Shown here piece after piece: positions 61,456 through 64,000 of a stretch of DNA of 64,000 bases. Source of the DNA: Marchantia polymorpha subsp. ruderalis (taxonomy: Eukaryota > Streptophyta > Marchantiopsida > Marchantiales > Marchantiaceae); the NCBI GenBank assembly GCA_037833965.1, contig AP031353.1:19780501-19844500 (forward strand), given 5' to 3'. The notes below the pieces were generated by a model. It was not told where the DNA came from. It saw only the letters and a program-made list of their open reading frames with translations, and did not search any database. How positions within the stretch are numbered: the stretch's first letter is position 1; the number at the start of each line of letters is the position of its first letter. Both the position numbers and the translations under genes were made by a program.

Positions 61456-64000
61456 TGGAATTTTGAGTTTTGAGCTTCAAGTTTTAAGATTTGAGCGGAA
61501 GAGAGTCAATTTTTAGTGAGCTGTACCTTCGAGCTTGAATGTGCACTGGACCTGAAACTTTGTAGGAGCTTGAATTTGAGCAGGGCGCACGAGCGTGCTA
61601 AATCTCAAACTGAATGCAATTTTGAGTACAAAGTAAAAACATCTTTGAGATTCTAATTTTTGAGAGGGGAGCCTAAAATCTTGCATGGACCATATCTTCC
61701 AATTGGAGTGTAAATGGAGCTTGAAATTTTGTGCTAGCATAAGGTTAGGCAAGGCGCTACAGCCTGCAGATGTTTGGATTCAACGGAATACCAAAAATAG
61801 AATGCATCTAATTTTGAGTTTTGAGCTTGGAGTTTCAAGATTTGAGTGAAAAAGAGTTGATTTTTACGGGAAATGTTTCTTCAAGCTTAGATGTGAATTG
61901 AACTTGAAACTTTGTGAGAGCTTGAAATTGAGCTATGCGCATGAACTTGCTAAATCTTAGGCCAAATGCAATTCCAATAACAAAGTTGAGACATCTTTGA
62001 GGTTTGAGTTTTTGATATGGGAGGGCCAAATCTTGCAAGGGCCATAACTTCCGGTTGAAGAGTAAATCAAACTTGAAATTTTGGAAGCATGATATTATGC
62101 AAGTTGCTATAGTTTGCAAATTTTAAGATTCAATAGAGTTTCAAAGACAGAGTGCATCTAAATTTTGAGTTTGAAGCTTCGAGTTTTAAGATTTTAGAGT
62201 AAGAGAGTTGATTTTTACAAAAGCTGTTGTTATTTACCTTGGATGTGCAATCACCTTGAAACTTTGTGGGAGCTTGAAGTTGAACAAGATGCGTGAGGCT
62301 GCAAAATCTGAGACTTAACGCAATTCTGAAGACGAAGTTGAGACATCTTTGAGGTTCCAATTTTTTAGAAGCGAGAGCCAAATCTTTCAAGTACCTTAAC
62401 TTTGGGCTAGAGTGTGAACATGACTTGAAATTTTGTGCAAGGGTGAAGTTAGGTAGAACAATGTAGCCTGCAAATTTTTTGATTCAACGTAGTCTTAAAG
62501 ACATAATGCATAAAATTTTGATTTTGAGCTTCAAGTTTCAAGATTTGAGGGAAAGAGAGTCAATTTTTACGGGAGTTGTATCTTTGAGCTTGGATGTGCA
62601 CAAGATCTGAAACTTTGTGAGAGCTTAAAGTTGGGCAGGATGCATAAGCCTGCAAGATTTCATACCAAAAGCAATTCCAAGAACAAACTTTGTGACATTT
62701 TTGAGGTTCTAGTTTTCGAAAGGGGAGGGCCAAATCTTGCAGGGGCCGTAACCTCAAGCTCGAGTGTGAAAGGGGCTTGAAATTCAGTGGAAGCATGAGA
62801 TTAGGTAGGTCGCTATAGCTTGCAAATTTTCAGATTCAACGGAGTTTGAGTGACAGAGTGCTTCCATTTTGAGTTTTGAGCTGCTAGTTTCAAGATTTGA
62901 GAGAAGAGAGTCAATTTTTACGGGAACTGTTTCTTTGAGCTTGGATGTGCAATGGACCTGAAACTTTATGGGAGCTTGAAGTTAATAGTGCATGGTAAAT
63001 GGTAAATGGTAAATAGACCAAGCCCGTGGGACCCAAGGGTCAAAAGGTTAAAAAACACAAAGCTTGCAAAATCTGAGACCAAGTTCAATTTGGATAAAGA
63101 CAAAAGTTGAGATATATTTGAGGTTCAAGTTTTTCAAAGGAAAAGGGTCAAATCTTGCAGGCGCCGTAATTTTGGGTTAGATTGTGAACATGGCTTGAAA
63201 TTTTGTGGGAGTATGAGATTAGGCTGTTCTCTATAGTGTGAAAATTTTCAGATTTAACGGAGTTCCAAAGACAAAATGCATCCAATTTTGAGCTTTGAGC
63301 TTCGAGTTTCAAGATTTGAGGAGAAGAGTGTCGACTTTTACATGAACTGTATCTTCAAGCTTGGATGTGCACTCGACCTTAAACATTGTGAAAGCTTAAT
63401 GTTAGAAAGTGCGCATGAGCTTGCAAAATTTTACACCAAATGCAATTTTGAAGACAAAGTTAAGACATCTTTGAGGCTTCAAGTTTTTGAGAAGGGAAGG
63501 CCGAATCTTGCACGGATCATAACTTCGTGCTAGAGTGTGAACATGGCTTGAAATTTCATGGGAGCATGAGATTAGGCAGTTTGCAATGGCTTGCAAATTT
63601 TCAAATTCAACGAAGTTCCAAAGATAGAGTGCATTCAATTTTGAATTTTGAGCTTTGAGTTTCAAGATTTGAGGTGAAGAGAGTCAATTCTTACAGGAGC
63701 TATTTCTTTGAGCTTGGATGGGCGGTGGACTTGAAACTTTAAGGGACTTTATAATAGAGCAAGATGCACAAGCGTGCAAAATTTCAGACAATGCGCATTC
63801 CTCAATACAAAGTTGAGACATCTTTGAGGTTTGAGTTTTTGAGAGGGGAGTGTAAAATCTTGTAGGATTTTTAACTTCGAGATGAAGTGTGAACAGGGCT
63901 TGAAATTTTGTGAGAAGGTAAATTTAGGCAGCGAGCTGTATTTTGCAAATATCAAAAATTGTCCTCGGAATTACATTCAGTCTGAGATTTTGCAAGCTCG
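61456..64000. repeat. tandem satellite, about 353-bp units, dimeric, runs off window
   Basis: The landmark 'attttgagttttgagctt' or close variants recurs near 61456, 61809, 62161, 62514, 62867, 63284 and 63638. The spacing is 352-354, except for one interval of 417 that contains a LINE-tail insertion. Each unit holds two related halves: one with 'gaatgtgcactggacctgaaact' and one with 'gagtgtaaatggagcttgaaat' (61537 and 61706), about 169 and 184 bases apart in turn. Minus-strand ORFs sharing a QRCLNFV-like peptide are by-products of the repeat. The array continues beyond 64000, so its size is unknown. Confidence 0.92.
62985..63061 (-). mobile_element. LINE 3'-tail inserted in the satellite, minus strand
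   Basis: A stretch of ATGGTAAATGG repeats, aagcccgtgggacccaa, gggtcaaaaggttaaaaaac and a following acacaa is the minus-strand LINE tail. It replaces the 'gaacaagatgcgtgag'-like part of one satellite unit, so about 75 bases came in while roughly 14 were lost or misaligned. Confidence 0.88.

Noticed and set aside
61513-63955. Series of minus-strand ORFs sharing a peptide like QRCLNFV, resembling a small protein family
   Set aside because: They recur with the 353-bp satellite period, which is not a multiple of three, start and stop at different points, and lie in tandem repeat DNA.
1-64000. CRISPR arrays, bacterial operons or an integrated prophage
   Set aside because: The window has introns, LINEs, copia and satellite DNA, so it is eukaryotic, and no spaced direct-repeat array of the CRISPR kind is present.

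Overview
The window is nuclear DNA of a land plant. It has GT-AG introns, plant-type start contexts, CT-rich leaders, a plant-specific bHLH regulator of the RSL class, LINE and Ty1/copia relics, and satellite DNA. A bryophyte, perhaps a liverwort, fits the RSL gene and the sequence style, but that placement is inference and nothing in the window proves it.

Layout. (1) 1-5.4 kb is very AT-rich, has no gene I can support, and holds two LINE 3' tails. (2) 5.8-9.4 kb is a compact gene cluster: a small LEA-like protein, then the beta subunit of translation initiation factor eIF2 (eight coding exons). The long second intron of the eIF2-beta gene contains an oppositely oriented ORF for a secreted hevein-like (chitin-binding) protein. 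(3) 9.4-19.6 kb is low-copy sequence with several small tandem repeats and one possible first exon, but no gene I recognise. (4) 19.6-31.2 kb is a second very AT-rich block containing a decayed Ty1/copia element, readable through integrase and the start of reverse transcriptase. (5) 31.2-46.9 kb is low-copy sequence with no recognisable gene. It holds an exon-like scrap, one LINE tail and a perfect 44-bp palindrome. (6) 47-52.3 kb is a class I RSL (RHD6/RSL1-like) bHLH gene with five coding exons, probably with a pyrimidine-rich leader about 2 kb upstream. (7) 53.7-61.4 kb is a pile-up of broken copies of one LINE family, including nested, inverted and tail-only copies. (8) From 61.45 kb to the window end lies a tandem satellite of about 353 bp that is itself a dimer of roughly 170-180 bp halves. 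A related array of about 165 bp lies at 59.27-59.73 kb. Both arrays are interrupted by tail-only LINE insertions.

Only four ORFs look like real host genes: LEA-like, eIF2-beta, hevein-like and RSL. They are functionally unrelated. The most unusual points are the nested antisense hevein-like ORF, a scatter of perfect, nearly spacerless palindromes (one shown by LINE comparison to be a local inverted duplication), the dimeric satellite, and a LINE family whose 3' end is a short (TTTACCA)n-type repeat and which often survives only as that tail.
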